From: Nitrospira sp. UBA5698
Lineage (GTDB): Bacteria > Nitrospirota > Nitrospiria > Nitrospirales > Nitrospiraceae
Assembly: GCA_002420115.1 (NCBI GenBank)
Contig: DIHK01000042.1
Coordinates: forward strand, 125,680 to 189,679
DNA length: 64,000 bases
Reading direction: 5' to 3'
The notes beneath the pieces were generated by a model that searched no databases, was not told the origin of the DNA, and saw nothing but the letters and a program-made list of their open reading frames with translations. Both the position numbers and the translations under genes were made by a program. Positions 1 through 8,545 of the stretch are shown here, piece after piece (within the stretch, counting starts at the first letter, position 1; each line of letters opens with the position of its first letter).

Positions 1-1575
1 CTGGTCGGCTATCGCCATTATGCCGACGATGTCGTGGAACGGTTTATCGAGCGATCGGCGACGAACGGCATTGACGTCTTCCGAATCTTCGACGCGCTCA
101 ATGACGTACGGAATCTTGATCGAGCCGTGAGTGAAGTGAAGGCCTGCGGGAAACATGCCGAAGCCACGATCTGCTATACGGTCAGCCCGGTCCATAGCAT
201 CGATCGGTTTGTGGATTTGGCCAAAAAATTGGAGGATCTCGGAACGGACACAATTTGCATCAAGGATATGGCCGGATTGCTGGCTCCGCTTGATGCCTAT
301 CACCTGGTGCGTCGACTAAAATCCGCCGTGAAAGTTCCGCTTCATCTCCATTCGCATTACACGTCGGGAATGGCTTCCATGGCTTCGTTAATGGCGATCC
401 TGGGAGGCCTCGACATGCTTGATACCTCCATCTCCCCATTGGCAGGTGGAACCTCTCATCCGGCGACGGAAACATTGGTGGCTTCACTCCAAAACACCCC
501 CTACGACACAGGGCTGGATCTCACAAGTTTTCAACCGATCACGGAACACTTCCGAACGGTTCGCCGAAAATATCGCCAGTTCGAGAGCGACTTTACCGGA
601 GTCGATGCAGAAATTCTCACCTCTCAAATTCCCGGCGGCATGCTGTCAAACTTGGCGGCCCAGTTAACGGAGCAAAACGCGCTTGACCGGATGAAAGAAG
701 TGCTCGATGAGGTTCCACGCGTGCGAAAAGAAATGGGCTATCCTCCGTTGGTCACCCCGACTAGCCAAATCGTGGGCACGCAGGCGACGCTCAATGTGCT
801 GACCGGTGAGCGTTACAAAGTCATCACCACGGAGACCAAGAACTATTTCTTGGGACTGTACGGCCGTGCGCCGGGACAGGTCGATCTCGATATCATGGCA
901 CGCGCTACCGGTGACGAAACTCCGATCAAGACTAGGCCGGCTGATCGACTGGAGCCGGAACTGGATGAGGCCAAGAAAGAACTGCCGGCTTCGGCTCAGA
1001 GCGCCGAGGACCAGCTCTCATTTGTGCTGTTCCCCGCTATCGCATCTGACTTTTTTGAGGCACGTGAGAAGGGTGACCTGACCCCCGAGCCGTTGGACGT
1101 CGGATCAGCAAAAGGCCCTTCGACTGCACATGAGTTACATTTGGCTCCGGTAGAATTCAATGTCACGGTTCATGGGGAGACCTATCATGTGAAGGTCTCA
1201 GGCTCCGGACGCAAGGTCGATGGCCGCAAACCCTACTACATCCGTGTCAACGATAAGCTGGAAGAAGTCTCACTTGAACCGATCCAGGAAGTGCTCGCCG
1301 GTGTTCCCGAGTCTCCGGAGATCGGGACGGGAGGAAAACCCAAGCGTCCCAGACCCGCGAAACCAGGTGATGTGGCTCCTCCCATGCCCGGTCGCGTCGT
1401 AAAGGTTCTTGTTGCCGTGAATGACTGCGTGAAGGCCGGTGACCCGCTGTTGATCATCGAAGCGATGAAGATGGAAAGCCGGGTACCGGCACCGATTGAC
1501 GGAAAGGTCTCTGCGATCTTGGTTAACGACGGCGACAACGTCAAAACGGATGAGACGGTCATTCAACTGGAGTGA
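1..1575 (+). CDS. Pyruvate carboxylase subunit B / oxaloacetate decarboxylase alpha-type, 5' truncated
   Basis: The frame is open from the first base of the window, so the N-terminus lies outside it; 524 residues are visible. The first part is an HMGL-like carboxyltransferase TIM barrel: it reads LVGYRHYADD at the edge and has the metal-site histidines LHLHSH at about residues 114-119. A PYC_OADA-type domain follows, then a Pro/Lys-rich linker and a C-terminal biotinyl domain with the EAMKM motif, whose lysine is about residue 490. The family transfers carboxyl groups between carboxybiotin and pyruvate or a 2-oxoacid in the cytoplasm, paired with a separate biotin carboxylase subunit that is not visible here. 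Pyruvate carboxylase B, oxaloacetate decarboxylase alpha and 2-oxoglutarate carboxylase large subunit cannot be told apart from this fragment. In an autotroph it would feed C4 acids into the TCA cycle. Confidence 0.9.
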   Translation: MVGYRHYADDVVERFIERSATNGIDVFRIFDALNDVRNLDRAVSEVKACGKHAEATICYTVSPVHSIDRFVDLAKKLEDLGTDTICIKDMAGLLAPLDAYHLVRRLKSAVKVPLHLHSHYTSGMASMASLMAILGGLDMLDTSISPLAGGTSHPATETLVASLQNTPYDTGLDLTSFQPITEHFRTVRRKYRQFESDFTGVDAEILTSQIPGGMLSNLAAQLTEQNALDRMKEVLDEVPRVRKEMGYPPLVTPTSQIVGTQATLNVLTGERYKVITTETKNYFLGLYGRAPGQVDLDIMARATGDETPIKTRPADRLEPELDEAKKELPASAQSAEDQLSFVLFPAIASDFFEAREKGDLTPEPLDVGSAKGPSTAHELHLAPVEFNVTVHGETYHVKVSGSGRKVDGRKPYYIRVNDKLEEVSLEPIQEVLAGVPESPEIGTGGKPKRPRPAKPGDVAPPMPGRVVKVLVAVNDCVKAGDPLLIIEAMKMESRVPAPIDGKVSAILVNDGDNVKTDETVIQLE

Positions 1576-2560
1576 TTCCATCACTAGTTCAATCCTCGGC
1601 CCATCCAGACGCTGTCGGTCGGCACTGCTCATCCTCGGCTTCGTCTCGTCCCTCATGAGCGCATGCACCACCCCGCCACCAATTCCACTCTACTTTGAAA
1701 CACTGGAACGCTCCCCAAGCAAGCGCATCCCGATCAGCACTGTGCTCGTCCAGGATCAACGGATCGCCTATCTTGATGCCGGCACAGGACCACCCGTCAT
1801 TCTGATCCACGGCTTTGGCGGATCCATGTGGCAATGGGAACATCAACAGCACGACTTGCCTCAACATTTCCGTACGCTGACGCTTGATCTCCCTGGTTCT
1901 GGCTTATCCGACAAGCCGGACATTGACTACCTACCGAATCAGATGTTGGACTTTTGTGTCGGGTTTATGGATGCCCTTCATATCGAAAAAGCTACGTTGG
2001 TGGGCAATTCGATGGGAGCCGGTTTGGCGATCGGCATGGCGCTGACTCATCCAAGCCGTGTCGACAAACTTGTGCTCATCAGTGGGTTACCGTCGTACGT
2101 AAAGGACAAACTCACCAGCCGGTCGTTCAAACAGGCCCTGGAATCCCGTGCTCCTTCCTGGCTGGTTTCCTTCGGCAACTGGCTCTTTGGAGGGCTGATC
2201 ACCACGCCCGTCTTAAAGGAAATCATTCACGACCACCGGCTCCTGACCCCAACCGTTCTTGAACGGTCTAACCAGAATCGCCAACGCCCCGGCATCATCA
2301 AACCCCTCATGGCCGTGCGAAATGCGCTCCCACCATGGGAATCCGAGTTTGCCCCACGTCTGAGTAGCATCACGCACCCAACGATGATCATCTGGGGAGA
2401 ATACGACCGAGTGTTTCCCCTGGCCGTCGGTGAAGAACTGCACCAGAGGATTCATGGCTCAACCTTCGTCAAAGTCCCCCATGCCGGACATATGCCGCAA
2501 TGGGAACGGCCGGAGCTGGTGAACCGCTCGCTGATCGAGTATATTCACTCGTCACCCTGA
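1550..2560 (+). CDS. Alpha/beta hydrolase, predicted lipoprotein
   Basis: Alpha/beta-hydrolase fold protein of 336 residues if it starts at ATG 1550. The nucleophile elbow is GNSMGAG (Ser about 154). The acid is probably Asp 286 in GEYDR and the base His 314 in HAGHMPQWE; an HGFGG oxyanion segment lies upstream. The N-terminus has an Arg-rich stretch, a hydrophobic core and a lipobox-like LMSAC, so the enzyme is probably lipid-anchored outside the inner membrane. The reading frame is open further upstream (to 1496). ATG 1550 is the most plausible start, overlapping the carboxylase gene by 26 bases, but no strong Shine-Dalgarno sequence is visible, so the start is uncertain. The substrate is unknown; esterase, epoxide hydrolase or C-C hydrolase activity would all fit the fold. 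Confidence 0.8.
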   Translation: MRRSFNWSDSITSSILGPSRRCRSALLILGFVSSLMSACTTPPPIPLYFETLERSPSKRIPISTVLVQDQRIAYLDAGTGPPVILIHGFGGSMWQWEHQQHDLPQHFRTLTLDLPGSGLSDKPDIDYLPNQMLDFCVGFMDALHIEKATLVGNSMGAGLAIGMALTHPSRVDKLVLISGLPSYVKDKLTSRSFKQALESRAPSWLVSFGNWLFGGLITTPVLKEIIHDHRLLTPTVLERSNQNRQRPGIIKPLMAVRNALPPWESEFAPRLSSITHPTMIIWGEYDRVFPLAVGEELHQRIHGSTFVKVPHAGHMPQWERPELVNRSLIEYIHSSP

Positions 2561-2614
2561 GGCAAAATCTGTGTGAGAACCTCGACCCATCCTGTGTTGA
2601 GAAAGGAGCATACA

Positions 2615-3271
2615 ATGCGAAGACCATATTCTGGGATCATGGGCACGATGCTGTGCCTTCTGCTTGGCCTCGCCGGTTGTCAGACGACTGCGGGCAGCAA
2701 CTTCACCTATAAGAGTATGCCGGTGGCAGATGGCTCGGCCGTCGCCGGTGAAGGCAATAAGATCCTCTTCAAGGGCAACCCACTGGCACTCACCGGGAGC
2801 GGGGTAAAAATCGGCGACACGCTCCGTGATGTGAAGGTGGCACAAAATGACTTGTCCCTTGTGAACATTGGAGAGACCAAGGGCTCGGGTAAAGTCCGTA
2901 TCATCAGCGTGGTGCCTTCGCTCGATACCCCGGTCTGCGAACAACAAACCCACATTCTGAGCGAGCGCAATAAAGGCCTCGATAAGATGGTGGAACTGAT
3001 CACCGTCAGCGTCGATACACCCTTTGCTCAAATGCGATTCGCCCGAGAAGCCAAGATTGCCAACGTGACTTTCCTCTCCGACTATCGTGGGGCTGAGTTT
3101 GGGAAAACCCATGGCCTCTTCTTGGAAGGCAAGCACATTTTGACGAGAGCCGTCATGGTCGTCGATAAGACCAACACCATCCGCTATCTTCAAATAACCC
3201 CTGAGATTGCTCAACTCCCGGACATGGAAGAAGCATTCCAATTCGCCCGTCGCTTGGTCACGGAGAGCTGA
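2615..3271 (+). CDS. tpx: Thiol peroxidase (Tpx/peroxiredoxin family), lipoprotein form
   Basis: 218 residues, starting at ATG 2615 behind a clear GAAAGGAG ribosome site. A signal peptide ends in a lipobox (LGLAGC, Cys 22), so the enzyme is predicted to be membrane-anchored in the periplasm; the usual Tpx is a soluble protein of about 165 residues. The peroxiredoxin core carries the Tpx peroxidatic motif SLDTPVC (Cys 108). The segment that normally ends RFC, with the resolving cysteine (E. coli Cys95), reads PFAQMRFA here, with Ala 143. No other cysteine is present in the mature protein beyond the lipid-modified one. This suggests a one-Cys mechanism that uses an external thiol. The family reduces alkyl hydroperoxides and H2O2. 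A GGTTGAGG/CCTCAACC inverted repeat (3281-3323) follows the gene. Confidence 0.88.
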   Translation: MRRPYSGIMGTMLCLLLGLAGCQTTAGSNFTYKSMPVADGSAVAGEGNKILFKGNPLALTGSGVKIGDTLRDVKVAQNDLSLVNIGETKGSGKVRIISVVPSLDTPVCEQQTHILSERNKGLDKMVELITVSVDTPFAQMRFAREAKIANVTFLSDYRGAEFGKTHGLFLEGKHILTRAVMVVDKTNTIRYLQITPEIAQLPDMEEAFQFARRLVTES

Positions 3272-3347
3272 GAGGAAGGCAGGTTGAGGTTCGAGGAGCA
3301 CGCATTTCTGTTCTCCTCAACCTCAGCCCTACTCTTTCATAACATCC

Positions 3348-4751
3348 ATGCCTCACTATGATGTACTCGTCATCGGGACCGGACCGGCAGGGCAGAAGGC
3401 TGCCATTCAGGCGGCCAAACTCGGCAAGAAAGTGGGGATCATCGAGCGCAAGATGGTCGTGGGCGGCGTCTGCATTAATACGGGAACCATTCCCAGCAAA
3501 TCACTCCGTGAAGCCGTCCTCTACCTGTCAGGATTTCGACAGCGCAATATCTACGGAGGCGAATACCGGCTGAAAAAAACGATCACGATCGAAGACCTGG
3601 TCTTCCGCGCTAATCACGTCATCAAACATGAAATTCAGATCGTTCAGCAGCAGATGGCCAGAAACCAAGTGGATATGTATTTCGGCACGGCCAGCTTTCT
3701 CGATCCACATCGGCTTCATGTACAGACTTCCCATGCAGCATTAGAACTGACGGCCGACTTTTTCATCATTGCCGTGGGAACCGAGCCCGCTCGGCCACCT
3801 GAGGTTCCCTTCGATGATCACACGATCATCGATACAGACGGCCTTCTCGCTTTACGACATATTCCCAAATCCCTCGTCATTGTGGGAGGAGGCGTGATCG
3901 GAACCGAGTATGCATCGATGCTTGCCGCCTTAGGAGTTCCCGTCACGCTCATTGACAAACGCCCACGGCTATTAGAATTCGTCGATACGGAGATCATCGA
4001 GACGCTCCAGCGCCAGATGAGAGATTTAGGCGTGACGCTCTATCACGACGAAGAGGTGGTCGAGATCACACGAAACGGAGCACAGGCGGTCCAGGTGTCT
4101 TTGCGGAAGCATCCCCCGCTTCATACCACCACACTCCTGTATGCCATCGGTCGCGTCGGAGCGACCGCAGCCCTGCATCTGGAATCGATCGGTCTTCAAC
4201 CTGATGCCCGTGGAAGGCTGACTGTGAATGAACATTTCCAAACTATGCTTCCTCACATCTATGCAGCCGGTGATGTCATTGGATTTCCGGCTCTAGCTTC
4301 GACGTCCATGCAACAGGGGCGCCACGCAGCCAGCCATGCCTTCGGCCATCCGGATCGCATGGATACCGCACTCCTCCCCTACGGCATTTATGCCATTCCT
4401 GAAATCTCCATGGTCGGGAGGAACGAGGAAGAGCTCAAACAGGCCGATGTGCCCTACGGCGTCGGGATCGCCCGGTATAAGGAAATTGCGCGTGGACAGT
4501 TGATTGGTGACGAAGCTGGCATGGTGAAGCTACTGTTTCATCGGCACACTCGCCATCTATTGGGTGTGCATGCCATTGGGGAAGGCGCCACCGAACTGAT
4601 CCATATCGGGCAGGCCGTGATGGCCTTTCATGGTAAAATCGATTACTTTATCGATACGGTCTTCAACTATCCCACCTTGGCCGAATGCTACAAGGTCGCG
4701 GCATTAGATGGGATGAACCGTCTCCCCAGACCCTGGATACCGTTTCTGTAA
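3348..4751 (+). CDS. sthA: Soluble (Si-specific) NAD(P)+ transhydrogenase / dihydrolipoamide dehydrogenase-like flavoprotein
   Basis: 467 residues, pyridine nucleotide-disulphide oxidoreductase fold. The FAD motif GTGPAG is at residues 10-15. The NAD(P)-binding site GGGVIG lies near the middle, and a C-terminal dimerisation domain ends in NYPTLAE...DGMNRL, a form typical of SthA. The active-site segment is GGVCINTGTIPSK: Cys 42 is present but Thr 47 replaces the second redox cysteine of lipoamide dehydrogenases. That is characteristic of soluble transhydrogenases, which balance NADH and NADPH pools in the cytoplasm without dithiol chemistry. The gene lies 76 bases downstream of tpx in the same direction. 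A divergent flavin reductase of the same superfamily is the alternative, but length and motifs favour SthA. Confidence 0.85.
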   Translation: MPHYDVLVIGTGPAGQKAAIQAAKLGKKVGIIERKMVVGGVCINTGTIPSKSLREAVLYLSGFRQRNIYGGEYRLKKTITIEDLVFRANHVIKHEIQIVQQQMARNQVDMYFGTASFLDPHRLHVQTSHAALELTADFFIIAVGTEPARPPEVPFDDHTIIDTDGLLALRHIPKSLVIVGGGVIGTEYASMLAALGVPVTLIDKRPRLLEFVDTEIIETLQRQMRDLGVTLYHDEEVVEITRNGAQAVQVSLRKHPPLHTTTLLYAIGRVGATAALHLESIGLQPDARGRLTVNEHFQTMLPHIYAAGDVIGFPALASTSMQQGRHAASHAFGHPDRMDTALLPYGIYAIPEISMVGRNEEELKQADVPYGVGIARYKEIARGQLIGDEAGMVKLLFHRHTRHLLGVHAIGEGATELIHIGQAVMAFHGKIDYFIDTVFNYPTLAECYKVAALDGMNRLPRPWIPFL

Positions 4752-4894
4752 CGGAGTGTCTGGATGTAAACCGGCAATTGCGGATTGTGGGTGTTACGTT
4801 ATTTACTAATACTCAAGACTAACAACTCGACACTAAACCCTACGTATTTTGCGCCAAGACACGAGCAAGGCGTACGTCTTCAGAAAGGATTGAT

Positions 4895-5563
4895 ATGTCC
4901 TTTTCCAGTCACCTTCGTAAACTCGCCACTTCCATCTGGGATGCACAATTAGCTCATCCTTTTGTCGTGGCACTCGGCGATGGAACGCTGTCTGAAGAGA
5001 AGTTCAAGTACTACATCCTGCAAGATGCACGATTTCTTGGCGATCTCGCTCGTGTATTTTCCGCCGCAGCCGTCAAGACCCCTGATTCAGAGAGCGGACT
5101 GCGCTTCAACAAACTGGCAGAGGAAACGATCGTCGTCGAGCGCAGCCTGCACGAGAATTACGGCAAACGATGGAACATGACTGCGAAACAGATGACGTCC
5201 GTCCCCATGGCACCGACGAACTATGCCTACACCAGGCATATGCTGGCCGTAGCCGCTGCGGGAACTGCCACGGAAATCACCGTCGTCACCCTCCCCTGTG
5301 CTTGGGTCTATTGTGTCGTGGGACAACATTTGTTACGGAAAGGCCCACCGACCAAGAACCACCCGTACCGTGATTGGCTCATGCTCTATGCGTCTCCTGA
5401 GTTTGCGGAAGTCCAGGTATGGATGCGAAAGAAAGTGGATCAGTGGGCCAAGACAGCGGGAAAAGACGAACTCCGGAGAATGGAAGACTCCTTCATCATC
5501 AGTTCACGATACGAATGGATGTTCTGGGACATGGCCTGGCGCGAAGAAAAGTGGCCGGTGTAG
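4895..5563 (+). CDS. tenA: TenA/thiaminase-2 family protein
   Basis: 222 residues, all-helical TenA/PqqC-like fold. Motifs match the thiaminase II family: QDARF with Asp 44, LPCAWVY with Cys 135 (the nucleophile position of the B. subtilis enzyme), and SRYEWMFWDMAW with Glu 207 near the C-terminus. TenA proteins hydrolyse aminopyrimidine breakdown products to salvage the thiamine pyrimidine in the cytoplasm. Start ATG 4895 follows GAAAGGA. No other thiamine gene lies nearby, so a salvage role rests on the family only. The next gene begins 3 bases after the stop, suggesting co-transcription. Confidence 0.85.
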   Translation: MSFSSHLRKLATSIWDAQLAHPFVVALGDGTLSEEKFKYYILQDARFLGDLARVFSAAAVKTPDSESGLRFNKLAEETIVVERSLHENYGKRWNMTAKQMTSVPMAPTNYAYTRHMLAVAAAGTATEITVVTLPCAWVYCVVGQHLLRKGPPTKNHPYRDWLMLYASPEFAEVQVWMRKKVDQWAKTAGKDELRRMEDSFIISSRYEWMFWDMAWREEKWPV

Positions 5564-5566
5564 GAA

Positions 5567-5821
5567 GTGGACGGAGTCACGGCGCTGGGACTGACAGCCG
5601 GAACATTGACCACGATCGCCTTCATTCCCCAGATCGTGAAGGCATGGCAATCCAAATCAACCGGCGATCTGTCATGGGGAATGGTGACGACATTCAGCAC
5701 GGGTGTGCTGCTGTGGCTCATCTACGGCATCTGGATTGAATCGCTTCCCGTCATTCTCGCGAACGCCGTCACGCTCTTACTTCAGTGTGGGATCATCGCG
5801 CTAAAGATCAAGTACGGGTAG
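5567..5821 (+). CDS. SemiSWEET / PQ-loop transporter
   Basis: 84 residues starting at GTG, three bases after the tenA stop codon. The protein is almost entirely three hydrophobic helices with the PQ motif (Pro 21-Gln 22, in AFIPQIVK) at the end of helix 1, the size and pattern of bacterial SemiSWEET half-transporters. These form dimers and carry sugars or other small solutes down their gradient through the inner membrane. Tight coupling to tenA suggests co-translation, but the transported solute cannot be inferred. A small PQ-loop protein with another role is possible. Confidence 0.75.
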   Translation: MDGVTALGLTAGTLTTIAFIPQIVKAWQSKSTGDLSWGMVTTFSTGVLLWLIYGIWIESLPVILANAVTLLLQCGIIALKIKYG

Positions 5822-6194
5822 AGTTCCAAGTAGATGAGTATCGGCCAACACCATTCGCCTCTCGAGCATGAGAAAAAGGACTGAATAGGAGTAAACATAT
5901 CGATCGGTGACCTGATGGGAGTTGCCAGTGTTCCCGACCTTTCACAACTGTCTGCAAATACACACAAAGAATCGTGACCAGCATTCCGTCACTGTCCAAA
6001 TTTCCGAGGCCCCCTCTCTAATATCCATGCAGAAATGCCTCACATCGCATCTTGACGATCCTTTGGCGCAGCGTCATACTGCGCCCCGTTCATATCCTTT
6101 CCGTCAGAGTCACCTTACTGAATCTTGCAACGACCGCTTCCAATAAATGTCAAGTTGCTGCGATAGCGGAGGCCGCAAAAAACGGAGACCTGAG
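5822..6194. other. Intergenic region with one GC-rich hairpin
   Basis: This 373-base gap holds no convincing gene; the short open frames have no ribosome sites or recognisable residues. The only structure seen is a perfect 7-bp stem, GGCGCAG/CTGCGCC, at 6065-6085 with a 7-base loop. It could terminate the tenA-SemiSWEET transcript, though there is no T-tract. The end of the region carries the ribosome site of the following lipoprotein gene. Confidence 0.4.
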
Positions 6195-7073
6195 ATGTAC
6201 CTACTGCTATTGTCCGCAGTATTCCTCACCTTCGGGGTTCAGGGGTGTATGGGAAAGATCATGCCAATTTCCAATGGCTCCCAGAACGATCTTCCTGAAC
6301 CAGGTTCTAATGCGATAGTTTGGGGGCAGCACAAAGGTGCAGTAGGTGAAACCGTAACGCTACTTCAAAAGTTTGGACTTAGAATTGTTGAGCGGTCCCG
6401 CTTGCAGCAGGTATTTGAAGAGCAAAAAATACGGTTAACATATTCCACTGATGATGCTCAAATATTAAAGATTGGAAAGATACTTGGGGCTGACTCCATT
6501 GTGTTTGTTGAAACCGAAGCTTCATCAAGCCAAAGGAGTGGGGCATTTGTAAATCAATATGGAGGTGCCGCGCAATCCGAAACGATCACAAACATTAGTG
6601 TTGCTATCCGAGGAGTTAATGTGGAATCCGGTGAGGTGATGTGGACCGGAACGTCTCACTATCCTCAAGCGATCAACAATCCCGAGGCAGGCATAATATA
6701 TTTGACACGGTCAGCGGTAATGAGAGGGCTATGCCCCGCCGGAGGATGGAAGAACGAGGATGAAGGGTGTGACTGGGACAAGGCGTTTGGAACTGGAGTG
6801 ATTGGTTTCAAGGCGGAGAACAAAAGCACCCATCAAGGCAGGCAGTTAGTGGTGGTTACTGTTATGCCGAATTCCCCGGCAGAACAAGCAGGTTTAACGG
6901 TAGGGGATGTAATATTGTCGTGTAACGGAAAATCAGGTTTTCAAACCATGGGACAGTTCCTTCTGGCATGTAAGGCAGAACGGGGGCAGCCGCTTATTTT
7001 ACAGGCCAAAAGAGGAGACAAACTCACCACAATTTCAGCGACCGCAGTCTCACGCACAGATGTTCAGAAATAA
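6195..7073 (+). CDS. Lipoprotein with CsgG-like N-terminal and PDZ C-terminal domains
   Basis: 292 residues from ATG 6195, chosen because GGAGACCTGAG precedes it and because it gives a clean lipoprotein signal (hydrophobic core, then VQGC with Cys 18). Residues about 38-180 resemble the CsgG/curli-assembly and GNA1162-like fold (IVERSRLQQVFEEQKI..., ILGADSIVFVETEA..., VESGEVMWTGTSHY). Residues about 205-290 form a PDZ domain with VVTVMPNSPAEQAGLTVGDVI, as in HtrA and type II secretion proteins. Predicted location is the periplasm or the inner leaflet of the outer membrane. The combination suggests an envelope assembly or sensing role, but none can be assigned. The gene stands alone, with long gaps on both sides. 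Confidence 0.75.
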   Translation: MYLLLLSAVFLTFGVQGCMGKIMPISNGSQNDLPEPGSNAIVWGQHKGAVGETVTLLQKFGLRIVERSRLQQVFEEQKIRLTYSTDDAQILKIGKILGADSIVFVETEASSSQRSGAFVNQYGGAAQSETITNISVAIRGVNVESGEVMWTGTSHYPQAINNPEAGIIYLTRSAVMRGLCPAGGWKNEDEGCDWDKAFGTGVIGFKAENKSTHQGRQLVVVTVMPNSPAEQAGLTVGDVILSCNGKSGFQTMGQFLLACKAERGQPLILQAKRGDKLTTISATAVSRTDVQK

Positions 7074-7199
7074 AATAGCGATATGTGCAAGAGCAACCTA
7101 GTTGATGTCTTCAAAGATCTAGCTTTCCACGTTCATCTTCCGTTTGCGATTACGATACGAATGCTCTGCAGCTGCAAAAGCACATGAACCGGAGCAGTA

Positions 7200-7608
7200 T
7201 CATTTCTTACCCTTCATAACAAACATTCGACTGCAACCTTGTTTTAGGCAAACCCGGCAGTTTTGGGCAAGGCATTTCAGGGCTATCGCATTGACGGTTT
7301 CACCAGATTCTAGGGAGTCGTGCCGTGTATACGCGGAGATTATCCGCCCTGCGGAGAGCTTCCATCCGTACTCTGTGCGACACTTATAAGTTTGTGGAAG
7401 GTCACATCGTCCCACGTCCTTGAGGGCCTGTCCAATCACTACCGACCACTGTTGCCATCCTTTCGCAAACTGGAATGTGTGATCTTTGGCGAGCAGCCCT
7501 TCCTGCCCAAAAAAGATCATCCACTCATAGAGCCTTGCCGCGTTTTCGGATAAATGTACTTGCTTCTTAGGTTTGGGGATCAACTGGGGTTGACTTATAG
7601 CTAAGTCC
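7200..7608 (-). CDS. Hypothetical protein fragment abutting the IS630 element
   Basis: An open frame of about 130 residues on the minus strand whose only ATG lies inside the terminal repeat of the neighbouring IS. Native sequence starts at the TA target site near 7596, so any real gene would have lost its N-terminus to the insertion. The composition is protein-like (LSENAARLYEWM, KGWQQWSVVIGQALKDVG; late Cys-rich segment) and faintly suggests a small helical DNA-binding fold, but I recognise no family. No ribosome site is seen upstream. It may be a remnant or a chance frame. Confidence 0.25.
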
Positions 7609-8439
7609 ATAGGTACCGATAGGCTTTGATGATTTCATCAAGGGACGCGGTTTCCTGATGCTCTCTGTGTTTCTTCAGGACGGCGATGTCGTGCTCGATC
7701 GGGTTGAAGTCAGGAGAATACGGTGACAGGAACAGCAGCGTGGCGCCAGTCGTCTCGATCAGCTGCGCTGTTTCGAGCGAGGTATGAAATGCGGCATTGT
7801 CCATGATCACGATGTGGTGCGCATTCAGACGTGGGTACAGCTGCGTCTTCAGCCAGGCGTCGAAGACCCCCGTATCGCAGGTACCGTCAAACAGTAAGGG
7901 CTCTGCCAGTCGCCCATCCATCCCAGCGGCGATGAGCGACATGCGAACCCGTCGATTCCAGGAAATCAGGCCGTCCACATACTGGCCTTTGGGGACATAC
8001 CCATACCGCCGCGTCGTCGACGACACACACCCGCATCCATCGATGTACACAGAGTGCTTGCCACGGCGCACGAACCGCTCACGAAGGCAGAGGATCTGTG
8101 TTCGTCGGAGCGGGTCGCGTTCGGAATAGCCCAGTCTTTTTTTAGGGTCTCTCCCAATTTGCGCAGCGCGTTCCAGATACAGTGCCGGGAGACCTGGAAA
8201 TGCTGCACCCGTTCCGCTTGAGTCTGATCGGTCTGTGCTTCCACATGCCGACGCAACGCCTCCCAATCCAGCTTGCAGGCCCGGCGAGGGCCGAGGCGCT
8301 GGTAGGTCAGACCGCCACACTTGAGCCAGCGGTACACGTTCGCCTCACCGACCTGAAACCGCCGAGCCGCTTCGGCCTCGCGGCCTCCATCACGAACAAA
8401 CTCCACGACCTGTTGGCGCAAATTTGTTGAGCATCTCAT
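7601..8439 (-). CDS. IS630-family transposase, made by -1 frameshift of two overlapping frames
   Basis: The first frame (start ATG 8439, possibly GTG 8454; runs to 7966) encodes the helix-turn-helix N-terminal half (VVEFVRDGGREAEAARRF, VYRWLK). The second frame (open from about 8320 to the stop at 7601) encodes the DDE domain, with VYIDGCG, IVIMDNAAFH and SPDFNPIEHD supplying the D, D and E. The frames overlap at CTAAAAAAAG; slipping back one base there joins LGETLKK to RLGYSERDP, the segment expected in IS630 proteins. The joined protein is about 280 residues. The stop codon lies within the terminal repeat. The enzyme cuts and pastes the element at TA sites. Confidence 0.82.
8137..8143 (-). 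promoter_or_regulatory. Slippery A7 site for -1 ribosomal frameshift in the transposase
   Basis: Seven thymines on the plus strand give CTAAAAAAAG in the mRNA, exactly where the two transposase frames must be joined by a -1 shift. A-runs of this kind are used by several IS families for programmed frameshifting. An inactivating single-base change cannot be excluded from one copy. Confidence 0.65.
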
Positions 8440-8545
8440 CCCACTGCATCGCACACGTCTCCCGTCAATTGCGATCAGTACTTGAGGGCTTAGCCATAAC
8501 GTTGCTGACCAGTCAAGAAACCCCTTTAGAGTGCGCTGAGTATTG

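Larger units (their letters stand above)
7598..8496 (-). mobile_element. IS630-family insertion sequence, about 0.9 kb
   Basis: The ends are imperfect inverted repeats: 7598 onward reads TAGCTAAGTCC..GGTAC and the complement from 8496 reads TGGCTAAGCCC..AGTAC, about 17 of 23 positions matching. Each end is flanked by TA (7596-7597 and 8497-8498), the target duplication expected of IS630/Tc1-type elements. The interior is filled by one transposase gene in two overlapping frames. The element sits between tex and an unrecognised open frame. Both frames are free of stops up to the frameshift, so it may be functional. Confidence 0.82.

Noticed and set aside
3281..3323. AGGTTGAGG/CCTCAACCT inverted repeat as a terminator after tpx
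   Set aside because: The loop is 25 bases and no T-tract follows; too weak to call a terminator, noted under tpx only.
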